Of a DNA stretch of 64,000 nucleotides, positions 1 to 9,387 are shown piece by piece. Within the stretch, counting starts at the first letter, position 1. Every line of letters begins with the position of its first letter. The notes beneath the pieces are model-generated. The model was given only the letters and a program-made list of their open reading frames with translations. It was not told the DNA's origin and searched no databases. This stretch comes from Kitasatospora sp. NBC_01246 (GTDB lineage: Bacteria; Actinomycetota; Actinomycetes; Streptomycetales; Streptomycetaceae): positions 27,398 to 91,397 of the forward strand of contig NZ_CP108485.1 in NCBI RefSeq assembly GCF_036226505.1, read 5' to 3'. Position numbers and translations under genes: made by a program.

Positions 1-640
1 CGCACACCTCGTGGCCGCCGGCGATGCCGGAGCGCCGCCAGTCCGGCAGGTCGGCGAGGTTGCCGTTCGTCGGCGGCTCGAAGAAGGCGTTGTACCAGGG
101 CATGCCGATCAGGGCCGGACCGCCGCGGAGCATGTCGAGCAGGCCGAGGGAGTTGGTGGCGTGGTGGTAGGAGCCGATGAGGCCGCGGGCGTGGACGGCG
201 CGGGCGACTCCGAGGCCGGAGGAGCCGCAGTCGTCCTCGGGCCACTGGCGGGCCAGCCACTCGTCCTGGCGGGTGGCTTCCGAGTACAGGCTGATCGCCC
301 ACTCCTGCGCCGCGACCGCGTCCGTGATGTCGAGGCCGGCGGCCGCGCACTGGTCCTCGGTCAGCAGGACGGACAGCGCGGCGGTGGCGGCGTTGGCGGT
401 GCAGCTGCCGAGTGCGTCGACGTCCTCGGGGGTGGGGGCCAGCAGGCTGGTGCGGATGCCCTGCTGGAAGAGGTGCTGCTGATCGAGCACCGGGATCTTC
501 GGCTGCCAGTGCACGGTGCCGGCCCGGACGTTGGTACCGGGGTGACGGTAGGACAGCGAGCGGGCGTCCAGCACCTGGTGGCGCCCGAGTGCGGGATGGT
601 GCTCGTACAGGCGCGCGGATACGCCGTGGGTGGTGGTCAT
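1..640 (-). CDS. Papain-like (C1A) cysteine peptidase, partial
   Basis: The gene starts at ATG 640, with a GGGGGAGAG ribosome site upstream, and runs off the left edge. At least 213 codons are visible. The motif LGSCTANA carries the candidate catalytic Cys80, and GGHEV at the very edge carries the candidate catalytic His210. This Cys-then-His order and the GSC-x-A-N-A form are those of bacterial C1 peptidases. A DQQ stretch before the Cys fits the oxyanion-hole Gln region. It lies directly downstream of the minor tail genes in the same direction, so a virion or lysis-related role is possible. That role is inferred from position only; the active-site Asn lies outside the window. Confidence 0.7.
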   Translation of the reverse strand, partial: MTTTHGVSARLYEHHPALGRHQVLDARSLSYRHPGTNVRAGTVHWQPKIPVLDQQHLFQQGIRTSLLAPTPEDVDALGSCTANAATAALSVLLTEDQCAAAGLDITDAVAAQEWAISLYSEATRQDEWLARQWPEDDCGSSGLGVARAVHARGLIGSYHHATNSLGLLDMLRGGPALIGMPWYNAFFEPPTNGNLADLPDWRRSGIAGGHEVC

Positions 641-825
641 GGTGGCCTGCTCTCCCCCGTGCCCGATCGCGGACGTGCTGCGAGTTGGTGGCCCGGGCGA
701 GGCCCGGACGTCCCTCGGGGGATGGAGCGGCCGCATGGCGGCGGCAGACGGAGGGTCGCCTGCGCATGATCAATGATAAGGCGCCTTCGGCGTGGGCCGA
801 TTCCCGCGCCGAAGGCGGCGGTTCG

Positions 826-1563
826 TCAGTCGAGATCCCACACGAGGCGGCTGAAGGAGACGAATCCGGCGGTGAGCGGGGCGGAGGAGACCAGCTCGAT
901 CCGCCGGTCGGGGTGGATGAAGGCGCTCACGCCGGCGGAGCTGCCGGCCGCCACGGTGAAGGCCTCGGGCACCGGGGGTTCGTAGCCCTCGGGGAGGGTG
1001 GCGATTGTGCCGGCGGTGAAGTCGGGGGGCAGGGTGGCGATGCCGCGCAGGGCCGCTGTGCCGTCGGGCTGGCGCTTGACCTGGACGGTGCGGTAGCTGC
1101 CCGGGGTGTCGTCGCCGAGGTTGCCGTAGCCGGGTTCGAAGGCCACGGGCGTCCAGCCGTCGGTGGTGGTGATCTTGGATGAGGTGCTGAGCAGGATGTT
1201 CGCGCCGGGGCCGACGGTCAGGTCGCCGCCCTGGATCTTGGCGGGGCTGTTGATGAACAGGCCGCTGGCGGTGTCGTAGATCAGCCGGGAGTCGTCGGCC
1301 AGCAGGACGGCGAAACCGGTGGGTGTCAGCTCGATGGTGCCGTGCTTGGTCGGGTTGTCGCGGCCGCGGATGTCCAGGAGGATGCCGCCCTCGCGGTCGT
1401 CGGTCGCGGCGGTTCCGGTGAGGGTGACGCTCCCGCCCAGGCCACTGCCGGCCGAGGCTTCCAGTGCGAAGGTCGCGCGTCCGGCGAACCCGCGCGGTGC
1501 GCGCTCCAGCCGGTCGACGCGCTGCTGCAGGGCCGCGATCTCGAGGCCCAGGTTGTCAGCCAA
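826..1563 (-). CDS. Minor tail / tail fibre-like protein
   Basis: 245 residues. The TTG start at 1563 overlaps the end of the upstream tail gene by 8 bases; no in-frame ATG fits better. A short coiled coil near the N terminus (LGLEIAALQQRVDRLER) is followed by a beta-rich, Gly/Thr-rich body and a C-terminal region ending in LVWDLD. N-terminal coiled coil plus beta-rich tip is usual for small tail fibre or tip proteins of actinophages, placed downstream of the distal tail genes as here. No enzymatic motif was seen. Receptor binding is inferred, not shown. Confidence 0.55.
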   Translation of the reverse strand: MADNLGLEIAALQQRVDRLERAPRGFAGRATFALEASAGSGLGGSVTLTGTAATDDREGGILLDIRGRDNPTKHGTIELTPTGFAVLLADDSRLIYDTASGLFINSPAKIQGGDLTVGPGANILLSTSSKITTTDGWTPVAFEPGYGNLGDDTPGSYRTVQVKRQPDGTAALRGIATLPPDFTAGTIATLPEGYEPPVPEAFTVAAGSSAGVSAFIHPDRRIELVSSAPLTAGFVSFSRLVWDLD

Positions 1564-2656
1564 CGGTGCTCCCGTAGGTGAAAGAGCCGCTCGGCTCCAG
1601 GTCGATGAGGTAGGTGTCGCTGGCGGGACGAACGGTCCAGCCGGTGATGCGCATCCAGCTGTCCACGTCGGTCCACCGGCCGTGCACCGTGATGCGGACG
1701 TCGTCGCCGATCTGCCAGGACAGCGCCGGAGCGGCCGGGTGGTCGCGGACGACGATCTGGTCCACGGTGCCGAGCTGCTGGCGGCCGACCCGCGCGGTGC
1801 GGGTGAGGGAATCGAGCAGCCCCTTGTCGGACACGTCGGTTCGGGCAAGCACGCTCTCCAGGCGCAGACGGCCGTCGCGCACGCTGTCGACCGAGCGGAC
1901 GGCCAGCGTGCCCTCTCCAGCGCCGAGGCCGATCACGGTGTTCGCGTACGCGTCGTAGTCGTACGCGATCCTCGGGTCCTCGACGATGTTGACGCCCGTC
2001 GCGAACGAGATGTCGAAGCGACGCCGGCCGAGCCGTGGGTAGGCCAGCGGTACCCGGCGGACCGGGCGGCCGCCGGGACCGACGTCGACGGTGTGGGTGT
2101 ACTCGGGGTGGTCGGCGGCCTGGACGTGGGTGTCGATGATCTCGCCGAGCCTCTGGGGCGACCACCAGGGGTAGGTGATGGGCTGTTCGGCGGTGCCGAC
2201 CCGGGCGGGGCTGGACGTCTCGTCGACCAGGACTCCGATGTCGCCGTCGGCGGCCTCCCGGGAGTAGGCCCACACGTCCCGGATGATGCGGCAGGGGTCC
2301 GCTCCGACGTAGGGGCCGCGCCCGTTCAGCTCTCCGTGGAGGTCGTAGCGGTGTGTCAGGTAGCTGGGCCAGCCCGCACCCTCCACCCTGAAGACCTCTC
2401 CCTCCGGTTCGGCGCGCCACAGCAGGTAGCCGTCGTGGATCTGACCGGCCCGTTCGGCGTAGACCACGGTCGGCCCGTTCTGCAGCAACTCGGGCTGGGC
2501 CCGGACGAACCGCGGGGCCAGCTGCGCCCTGAGCGCGCCCGGGCCGCAGAGCTGCGGCCCGAACTCGACGTCCTGTAGCGGCAGCGCCGGGTGGAGAACC
2601 TGGTCCGTGAGGACGTCGGCGAGGATGTAGCGCCACAGCGCGCCGGGCGAGTTCAC
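1556..2656 (-). CDS. Tail hub / minor tail protein
   Basis: 366 residues from GTG 2656, which overlaps the stop of the upstream gene (GTGA). The sequence is a mix of beta segments with repeated pairs of aromatic and charged residues (YPRLGRRRFDISFATGVNI, YANTVIGLGAGEG) resembling the Gp37-like minor tail proteins of actinophages that form part of the baseplate hub. Position after Dit and another minor tail protein supports a place at the tail tip. No peptidase or lysozyme motif is visible. Family assignment rests on overall resemblance and context. Confidence 0.55.
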   Translation of the reverse strand: MNSPGALWRYILADVLTDQVLHPALPLQDVEFGPQLCGPGALRAQLAPRFVRAQPELLQNGPTVVYAERAGQIHDGYLLWRAEPEGEVFRVEGAGWPSYLTHRYDLHGELNGRGPYVGADPCRIIRDVWAYSREAADGDIGVLVDETSSPARVGTAEQPITYPWWSPQRLGEIIDTHVQAADHPEYTHTVDVGPGGRPVRRVPLAYPRLGRRRFDISFATGVNIVEDPRIAYDYDAYANTVIGLGAGEGTLAVRSVDSVRDGRLRLESVLARTDVSDKGLLDSLTRTARVGRQQLGTVDQIVVRDHPAAPALSWQIGDDVRITVHGRWTDVDSWMRITGWTVRPASDTYLIDLEPSGSFTYGSTVG

Positions 2657-3582
2657 AGCAGGCCCTCCACCCACTCCACATCCAGGATGACGCTGGTTGC
2701 GGAGTTCGTGTCGACCGCGCCCGGGTCCGGGTACACCGCGGTCTGGAGCCTGAGGGGCTGGGTGGTACCGCGGATCTCCTCCGGTACGGGCAGGACGTCG
2801 ACGATGACGTGCTGGGCGCGGCGGAAACCGGTTCCGCCGTCGTCGTCGATCTGGGCGCTCACGCCGACCATGGCGCCGAGGGAGTGCCTCATGTCCGCGA
2901 ACACGTTGCCGCCGGACAGCCGCAGGCCGGCCAGCGTGGTGACCAGGTTGACCGAGGTGGCCCACCGGGGCACGGCAAGCTGCCACTGGGCGTTGTTCGG
3001 CCAGTTCTGCCAGACGCCGCCGGTGTCGGAGATCGGGTCGTAGGGGAAGCCCACGAGCGGGAGCAGCCGCCGCTCACGCCGCGGGTTGGCCATCGCCCGG
3101 ACGTCCCTGACCATGTCGGCGGTGACCGCCGCCGTTCCGGCGGGCAGGTCGATCCGGGCGAGCGCGATGGCGGACATCCCCGGCGGCGGGGTGGTGGCGG
3201 TGTTCGCGACGTTGGACACCACGGTGAACTGCACCGTGGGGTCGATCGCCGGGTTGCGGCCGCCGCCGTACTCGGGGTCGAGGACTTCCACGCACACGAG
3301 GTCGGACCGCGCACTCGACCCCGTAGAGGCGATGTCGACGTCGTAGGCGCCGATGTTGTACGCGCTGTAATGCCCTTGCCAGGGGCTGGTGCGGCCCTGG
3401 ACGATGCACGACCCGTCGCCGATCCGTACCCGCGTGCCGGCCACCGGCAGGGCGGTGACCTTCAGGTCGCCTCCGCTGCCGACGCCTTCGTTGCCCCGGG
3501 CGAGGTCCCGGATCATCAGCCGCCAGGACTGCGCGGGGTGGATCGCGCCGTTGACGAGCAGCGGGGTCTGGACGAGGGCCAT
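2653..3582 (-). CDS. Minor tail protein
   Basis: 309 residues, ATG 3582, one base from the stop of the Dit-like gene above and overlapping the hub gene below by 4 bases. The N terminus reads MALVQTPLLVNGAIHPAQSWR, a form seen in actinophage minor tail proteins, followed by a beta-rich body with a cluster of Pro/Gly loops. Cys residues are few and no catalytic motif was found. The tight coupling with both neighbours suggests stoichiometric expression as a tail-tip component. The exact family is not recognised. Confidence 0.5.
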   Translation of the reverse strand: MALVQTPLLVNGAIHPAQSWRLMIRDLARGNEGVGSGGDLKVTALPVAGTRVRIGDGSCIVQGRTSPWQGHYSAYNIGAYDVDIASTGSSARSDLVCVEVLDPEYGGGRNPAIDPTVQFTVVSNVANTATTPPPGMSAIALARIDLPAGTAAVTADMVRDVRAMANPRRERRLLPLVGFPYDPISDTGGVWQNWPNNAQWQLAVPRWATSVNLVTTLAGLRLSGGNVFADMRHSLGAMVGVSAQIDDDGGTGFRRAQHVIVDVLPVPEEIRGTTQPLRLQTAVYPDPGAVDTNSATSVILDVEWVEGLL

Positions 3583-3583
3583 G

Positions 3584-4489
3584 TCAGGGGCCGTCCTTTC
3601 GCAGGGTGCGCCAGGCCGGCCACCAGGTCACGGTGAGCAGCGCGCGGTTGGTTGGGTCGGTGGCGTCGAACTGGAACCGGCTGCGGCCGGGCGGGATCGT
3701 GAACTCGTCGATCCGGTCGCCCCAGCGCAGCAGCGCGGCCCGGGACGCGCCGGCGTCGTCGAGGACGGTCCGCCAGCCCGGCCGGGTGTCGATCTCCACC
3801 CACTGCCCCTCGAGCAGGGTCAGCGGGGCCAGGCCGATGGTGCGCTTGCTCTCGACGTGGGTGACGACGGGGTTCACGCACGGGCCGTCGATCCGGATGA
3901 TGGGCCAGGTCGCCGCGGTACCCGGGTTGGTCACGGTGCCCGGCGGCATGCCGGTGGGCACCGCGCCCACGACGACCGGCGCGACCACGGGCGCCGCGAC
4001 GCCGCCCGTGCTGATGGTGCCCAGCTTGATCCTGGTCTGCTCGGACTGGTCGCTGTAGTAGAGCGGGTCGGTGGCGAGGAACTCGATGTCGATCGGCAGC
4101 CAGCCGTGGACAAGTTGCTCTTGGTCTTCCTCGGCCTTGCGCAGCCGCCCGCGCAGCATGCGGATCGGCCGGCCCGGGTACTTCAGGCGCAGCTCTACCG
4201 TCAGCCCCGGCGCGAGGCGCACCCCGTCCGGGTCCGCGTGCTCCTGGAGCTCGGCGAGGATGTCCAGCGCGGCGGCCGCGTCGCCGGGGCAGCGCACCGC
4301 GCAGTCGATCCGGATCAGGCGGCCGCCGTACTGGTCGGCGCCCGCCCAGAGGCCGTCTTCCCGGGCCGGTTCGACGTCGTTGTTCCGCTTCTCGGGCAGG
4401 CCGATGCCCTGGATCGCGCGGATCACCACGGCGGTGCCGGCTCCGATCCGGACGCCGGCCAGGTCGTGCTCCCAGTCCAGCAGGTTCAT
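3584..4489 (-). CDS. Distal tail protein (Dit-like, siphophage tail component)
   Basis: 301 residues from ATG 4489, overlapping the tape measure stop (ATGA). N terminus MNLLDWEHDLAGVRIGAG, a central segment with the PLYYSD sequence after a beta-rich N domain, and a C-terminal galectin-like part (FTIPPGRSRFQFDATD) fit the Siphov_tail/Dit family. Directly downstream of the tape measure is the standard place for Dit, which caps the tail tube and carries the baseplate. Length is normal for the family. Confidence 0.75.
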   Translation of the reverse strand: MNLLDWEHDLAGVRIGAGTAVVIRAIQGIGLPEKRNNDVEPAREDGLWAGADQYGGRLIRIDCAVRCPGDAAAALDILAELQEHADPDGVRLAPGLTVELRLKYPGRPIRMLRGRLRKAEEDQEQLVHGWLPIDIEFLATDPLYYSDQSEQTRIKLGTISTGGVAAPVVAPVVVGAVPTGMPPGTVTNPGTAATWPIIRIDGPCVNPVVTHVESKRTIGLAPLTLLEGQWVEIDTRPGWRTVLDDAGASRAALLRWGDRIDEFTIPPGRSRFQFDATDPTNRALLTVTWWPAWRTLRKDGP

Positions 4490-7400
4490 CGGCGCCGTAC
4501 TCCTCCGCGCTGGGCCCGGCGCACCTGGTAGGCGATCGCCGAGCTGATCTGCTGGTCGGTGGCGCCGGGGCGCTCGATGTTGATGGTCTGCTGGCCGATC
4601 AGCGGCTGTCCTTCGCCCTGGTCGCGGACGACGACGACGGTGGTGGCCGCCGAGGGGCGGGCCTGGACGAGCTTGGCGGCGAGCGGCGCGGGGATCTGCG
4701 GCAGTCCCGAGCGGGCGGCCGCGTAGGAGCGGACGCCGGCCGCGTTGATGCCGCCGTCGGCGAAGGCCTTCGTGCGGGAGCCGAGGCCGTAGACGACCTC
4801 GCCGCCGAAGCGGTGGGCGACCTCGTCCAGGATCTTCTCGGACCGGGAGCGCTTCGACAGGGCCATAGGGATGTAGGCCTCGCCGCCGGTCTCGTCCTCC
4901 GCCCACACCCGCCACTCGCCCGGCCGGGCTATCTGCGCGATGTGCTGTTCCCCGCGGCCGCCGGCCATCCCGCCGTCGGCGAAGGCGCGCAGGCGCAGCC
5001 CCCCGTCGGCGAACGCCGACCGGATGCCGCCGTCGGCCTCGATCGCACGGTTCTCGTACGTCAGCCGCATGCGTGTGCCCGGCGCGGCGACCTCTTCGAC
5101 GTTGACGTGCACGGTCTTGTCCCGCAGCCCGTTCAGGGCGCCCTGGATCTTGTTGATGTTGCTCTGCGCGTTGTCGGTCTTGGCGGTGACCGTGACGTCG
5201 CCGCCCGGCAGCGTCGTGATCTTGAACCCGAGGTCCCGCAGGGCCTGCTGCGCCTCGGCGGTCAGCGCGTGGACGGTGACCGTCTTGTCGTTCGTCTCGC
5301 GAATCTGCCGCTGGACCTCCGTCAGGCCGGCGATCGCCGAGCGGGTCTCCGCCGACATGGTGATGGTCTTGTCCGCGATCCCGGCCTGGGTCGTGATCAG
5401 CTGCTCGAGGTCCTTGCGGGCCTTGTCGGTCAGCGCGGAGATCTTGACCTCTCGGGTGCCGGGGATCGTCTCGACCGTGAGCCCGAGGGAGCGCAGCATC
5501 GTCTGCGCCTGGTCCGACAGCGCTTCGACCTTGATCTCCACTGCCTTCGGCTGGAGCTTGACCTGGGACTGGACCGCGAGCAGATCCGCGAGGGTGGAGT
5601 CGACCCCCTCTGTCTTCAGCAGGACGGCTACCTGGTCCGGGATCAGGCCGATCGAGTTGGCGACGGCCTCCGCCTGGTCGCGGGTCAGGCCGTAGGACTG
5701 CGCCAGGTCGATCGCCGCACCGCGGCCCTTGGCCATCTGGTCGGCCGCCGACTGGATCGACTTGGTGACGTTGTCGCCGTGCGCCTTCGACAGGCTGTAC
5801 GCCTGCACGGCGGCCGCCGTGGTGGCGTCGGTGATGGAGTTCAGGCTGTTGTAGAGGTTCTGGCCGTTGCGGGTGGTGGTGCTCACCGCTCCCGAGGTGC
5901 CGACGAGGGCCGATCCCCAGCCGTCGGTGGCCTCGATGCCGTCCCGGATGGCGTCGTTGCCGGACAGGATCGCCGAGTTCAGGCGTGCCTCGGCGGCCTG
6001 CATGCTGACGGTGCCGCCGTTGAGGAGGTCGATCGCCTCCTTCAGCGAGCGGGTGCGCTGGTCGGCGTCGCTGGTGGTGTCGCTGAGGCCCTTGACGGCC
6101 GTCTTCAACTTGTCGAACGCGTTGGTGCCGTCGCCGGCGCCGCGCTGGGCGTCGGCCATCCGCTTGACGTTGTCGATGCTCTCCTGGAGCTCGCCCTTCA
6201 TCGAGCCGAGGGCGTCGGCGGCCACCTTGGCCTTGAGGCCGGTCTCGGTGTACGACTTCACCGCGCCGCTGGAGGTGGTGATGAACTGGACGTTGGCCTC
6301 GGCGGTGGCCTTCAGGCGGTCTTGCAGGCCGCCGAGGGTGGTGCCCTGGCCCAGGTAGGCGTCGGTGAGCTGCCGGGCGGAGACGCCGGCTTTCTCCAGG
6401 GTCTTGACCAGGCCGTCCTTGGAGTCCTTGACCTTGGTGTCCATGAGGACCTGAGCCGCCTGCGCGCGGACGTTGTCGTTGATGACGCCGCCGCTCTCCT
6501 TGAGCGCGCCGGTCAGGGTCTTGATGCGCTGCTGGTGTTCCTGCGCGGCCTGCGCGGCTTCCTGCTGGCGGCGGGCGAGCAGCGACAGGCCGAGGCCGAC
6601 TCCCACCATCGCCAGGCCCCACGGGCCGCCCATGAAGCTGACGAGGGAGCGCCCGGCCCCCAGCAGGCCGGTGCCCACGGCGGCACCGGCACCGAGGACG
6701 CCGCCGGTGAACCCGCCGACGCGGTCCTGGGCGGTGCGGAACGCGCCGGCCATCTGTCCGATGATCGGCACGCGGGTCTCGAGGACGGCGAACGCTCCGC
6801 CGAGCCGGCCGATGCTGACACCGGAGGCCTCCGCGAGGGAGCGCTGCAGTCCGATCTGCTCGTTCAGTCCTCGCCAGGCGCCGGTGACGCGGCCGCTGAC
6901 GCTGCTGGCGACGCCCTCCATCACCGGGCCCACCCGGCGGGCGAGGAGCATGGCGGCGATCGCGCCCTGGGCCCACCATGGCAGCTCCCCGAGGAGCGTG
7001 ATGATCCGGCCGATCACCTGCCCGACGGGGACCAGGACACCGGAGACCTGAACCAGGCCCTGCCCGGCGAGGTCCAGGCCGGTGACGAGGATGTCGACGA
7101 CCCCGATGGTCTGCTCGCCCTCCCGGTTGAACGAGCCGAGCGCGCGCACGATCGGCTCCGCGCCGCGGGCGAGGTTGCGCAGCACGTCCACGACGGTGCG
7201 CCCGGCGGTGAACATCGCGTGTAGGCCGGCGGCCGCGACGTCGAACGCCGCGTCCTTCAGCGGCCCGGCCAGGGAACGCAGGTAGCCGCCGACCTCGCCG
7301 AGACCAGAGCGGGTCTTCGCGGCGAGGTCGGGACCGTAAAGGGTGGCGAGGTCGTGACCGTAGGAGATGACGCCGCGCAGGGCCGGCGTGCCTTCCGACA

Positions 7401-8967
7401 GGAGCCGGGTCATGCCCCGGGTCACCCACTCCAGGCCCGGGGACATCTCGGTGTACAGCTCGATCCCGGTCTGCTTGACCTGGGTCTTGAGCTGCGTCAT
7501 GGCGCCGCTCAAGCCGAGGCCCTTGGCCTCGGCGATCTGCGCGGCCGCGCCGGTCTGACGCACCGCGGCGTTCAACGCATCGAAGCTGTCGAGCCCCTGG
7601 TGGGCCAGGGCCATCGCACCGCCGAGCGCGGGCTTGCCGAAGGCGGCGGCCGCCGCCGCGGTGAAGTCCTTCTCGGAGAGGGTGTGGGCGGACTTCTGCA
7701 GCTGCTCGATGACGTAGCGCAGGCCCCGGAAGTTCCCCTCGGCGTCCCACGCCTCGATGCCGAGCTCCTTCAGCCCGGCGGCCGCCGCCTTGCTCGGCTT
7801 GGCCATGTTCACGAGGATTCCGCGTAGCGCGGTGCCGGCGGTGGAGCCGAGGATGCCGGCCTTGCCCAGCATGCCGACGGCGGCCGCGGCCTCCTCCATG
7901 CCGATGCCCAGGGAGTGGGCGACCGGCCCGGCGTACTTCATCGAGTAGTAGATGTCGACGATGTCACCGGACGCGTTGTTCGCGGTGGCGGCGAGGATGT
8001 CGGCGGCCCGGCTGGCCTGATCAGCGCCGAGACCGAACTGGTCCATCATGTCGCCGAGGTACTTGGCGGTGTCGGCGGCGTTCAGGTTCGCCGCCGAGGC
8101 GAGCTGCACGGACGCCCGGGACGCGTCGATCGCCTGCTCGGTCCGAAAGCCCGCCTTGGCCAGTTCCACCATCGACTCGGCCGCGTCGGCCGATGTCGCG
8201 GTCGGCAGCTTCAGGTCGGCCCCGAGCTGCATCGCCGCCATCGAGGCGCGGGTCATCTCCACCCGGTTGGCGCTGGTCACCGCCCCGAAGGTGTTCATCG
8301 ACTGGCCGTACTCGTTGCCGGCTTCGAGAACGCCGTGCAGGCCCATCGCGAGGGTGCCGCCAGCGAGGATCGCCCCCACCGACACCAGGTGCTGCTTGAC
8401 CCGGTCCGCCATGGTGCTGACGCGGCCGAGGTGCTCGTCGCCAGCGTCGCCGATGCGGCGCAGCCCGGCCACCGAGGCGTCGGACGCGTTCCCCAGGTCG
8501 CGGACCTCCCGGGTGGTGGAGCGCAGCACGCGCACCAGGCCGGAGAGTTCGCTCCGCACGGCTTGGGCGCTGGTGGCGACGCCGCGCTGGGACCGGGCGG
8601 CGAGTTCGCCGGAGGAGGCGGTCTCGCGCAGGCGGTTGGCGGCCGCATCGGCGGCCTGCCCGGCTTCGCGCTGGCGGGTGCCGGAGTACTGGGCGTCCTG
8701 GCCGAGCGCCCGAAGGTCGCGGCCAGCCTGGCGGGCGTAGTCGCCGGTGAGCCGCTGGAGGCGGCCGGAGTACTGGGCGTCGGTTCCCATCTCGCGGACT
8801 CGGCGCCCGGCCCACTGCGACTCGTCGCCCAGGGAACGGACGCCGCGCTGGCCGGTGGCGGTGTCCCGGCCGAGGGCGCGCGCGGACTGCCCAGCCTGCT
8901 GGAGGGCGTTGGCCAGGTCCCGGCCGTCGCCCTTCAACCGCAGGAGCAGGTTCCACTCCGCGCCCAC
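4486..8967 (-). CDS. Tail tape measure protein (TP901-type)
   Basis: 1493 residues from GTG 8967, the largest gene of the window, and longer than any neighbour as expected for the protein that sets tail length. Residues 1-190 are helical with repeated arginine-rich segments (for example GRDLRALGQDAQYSG). Residues about 190-460 match the TP901 core, with the typical runs SANRVEMTRASMAAMQLG and GSTAGTALRGILVNMAKP. Hydrophobic stretches follow at about 650-830. The C-terminal third contains alternating short segments of the form KTVTVHALT / KTITMSAET that look like repeats. No peptidase domain was recognised. It follows the assembly chaperones and precedes Dit. Confidence 0.95.
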   Translation of the reverse strand: MGAEWNLLLRLKGDGRDLANALQQAGQSARALGRDTATGQRGVRSLGDESQWAGRRVREMGTDAQYSGRLQRLTGDYARQAGRDLRALGQDAQYSGTRQREAGQAADAAANRLRETASSGELAARSQRGVATSAQAVRSELSGLVRVLRSTTREVRDLGNASDASVAGLRRIGDAGDEHLGRVSTMADRVKQHLVSVGAILAGGTLAMGLHGVLEAGNEYGQSMNTFGAVTSANRVEMTRASMAAMQLGADLKLPTATSADAAESMVELAKAGFRTEQAIDASRASVQLASAANLNAADTAKYLGDMMDQFGLGADQASRAADILAATANNASGDIVDIYYSMKYAGPVAHSLGIGMEEAAAAVGMLGKAGILGSTAGTALRGILVNMAKPSKAAAAGLKELGIEAWDAEGNFRGLRYVIEQLQKSAHTLSEKDFTAAAAAAFGKPALGGAMALAHQGLDSFDALNAAVRQTGAAAQIAEAKGLGLSGAMTQLKTQVKQTGIELYTEMSPGLEWVTRGMTRLLSEGTPALRGVISYGHDLATLYGPDLAAKTRSGLGEVGGYLRSLAGPLKDAAFDVAAAGLHAMFTAGRTVVDVLRNLARGAEPIVRALGSFNREGEQTIGVVDILVTGLDLAGQGLVQVSGVLVPVGQVIGRIITLLGELPWWAQGAIAAMLLARRVGPVMEGVASSVSGRVTGAWRGLNEQIGLQRSLAEASGVSIGRLGGAFAVLETRVPIIGQMAGAFRTAQDRVGGFTGGVLGAGAAVGTGLLGAGRSLVSFMGGPWGLAMVGVGLGLSLLARRQQEAAQAAQEHQQRIKTLTGALKESGGVINDNVRAQAAQVLMDTKVKDSKDGLVKTLEKAGVSARQLTDAYLGQGTTLGGLQDRLKATAEANVQFITTSSGAVKSYTETGLKAKVAADALGSMKGELQESIDNVKRMADAQRGAGDGTNAFDKLKTAVKGLSDTTSDADQRTRSLKEAIDLLNGGTVSMQAAEARLNSAILSGNDAIRDGIEATDGWGSALVGTSGAVSTTTRNGQNLYNSLNSITDATTAAAVQAYSLSKAHGDNVTKSIQSAADQMAKGRGAAIDLAQSYGLTRDQAEAVANSIGLIPDQVAVLLKTEGVDSTLADLLAVQSQVKLQPKAVEIKVEALSDQAQTMLRSLGLTVETIPGTREVKISALTDKARKDLEQLITTQAGIADKTITMSAETRSAIAGLTEVQRQIRETNDKTVTVHALTAEAQQALRDLGFKITTLPGGDVTVTAKTDNAQSNINKIQGALNGLRDKTVHVNVEEVAAPGTRMRLTYENRAIEADGGIRSAFADGGLRLRAFADGGMAGGRGEQHIAQIARPGEWRVWAEDETGGEAYIPMALSKRSRSEKILDEVAHRFGGEVVYGLGSRTKAFADGGINAAGVRSYAAARSGLPQIPAPLAAKLVQARPSAATTVVVVRDQGEGQPLIGQQTINIERPGATDQQISSAIAYQVRRAQRGGVRRR

Positions 8968-8988
8968 CGGGTCTCCCTCGTCAGATCG

Positions 8989-9387
8989 TCAGGTGTTCTC
9001 GCGTTGCCGTCGTTGCTGTTCGCGGCGGGCTTCCATGTCGGCCTGCCAGGCGTGGTACTGGCCGGTAGGGACGAGCCCGACCTTCAGCCCGGCGGCCGCC
9101 CGGCCGTCCGGCAGTTCCTCGCGTTTGTGCTCGATCACCTGGCAGCCCGGGCAGCGGGTCGCGGAAGCGGTGTAGGCGTGTCGGTCGCCGCCGGCATCCG
9201 GCTGCCACTCCTCGTCACGGGTTCCGCAGTGCGGGCAGACCAGGCGGGCGTACTCGGCGTACGCGACCGCCTTGGCCCGGTCCTGGGGCGTCCACCGGCC
9301 GTCGCCGCCGAGGAACTGGGAGTGCGGGATGCCCCAGCGGTCGCACAGCTCCAGCTCGAGCCGCAGCCGGGGATCAGCCCTCAGCCT
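8989..9387 (-). CDS. Tail assembly chaperone, -1 frameshift extension
   Basis: This open frame has no good start of its own and lies in the -1 frame relative to the upstream chaperone gene. It is reached by slippage on G_GGA_AAA at 9387-9393, giving a fusion of 186 + 132 = 318 residues. The extension carries two CPxC pairs (CPHC and CPGC), a zinc ribbon, and a very basic C-terminal helix (MEARREQQRRQREN). In siphophages the G and GT products of such a pair load the tape measure protein, whose gene follows 21 bases downstream. The frame arithmetic and heptamer are seen directly; slippage in the cell is inferred. Confidence 0.8.
   Translation of the reverse strand, partial: RLRADPRLRLELELCDRWGIPHSQFLGGDGRWTPQDRAKAVAYAEYARLVCPHCGTRDEEWQPDAGGDRHAYTASATRCPGCQVIEHKREELPDGRAAAGLKVGLVPTGQYHAWQADMEARREQQRRQRENT

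Noticed and set aside
1..770. Plus-strand open frames over the left edge
   Set aside because: Opposite frames of the papain-like peptidase gene; they lack family features, whereas the minus strand gives a clear C1A pattern.
3584..7750. Very long minus-strand open frame across tape measure and Dit genes
   Set aside because: It is the high-GC shadow frame of the tape measure gene; Arg/Pro/Gly-rich translation without domain features. Only its last 301 codons are the real Dit-like gene.
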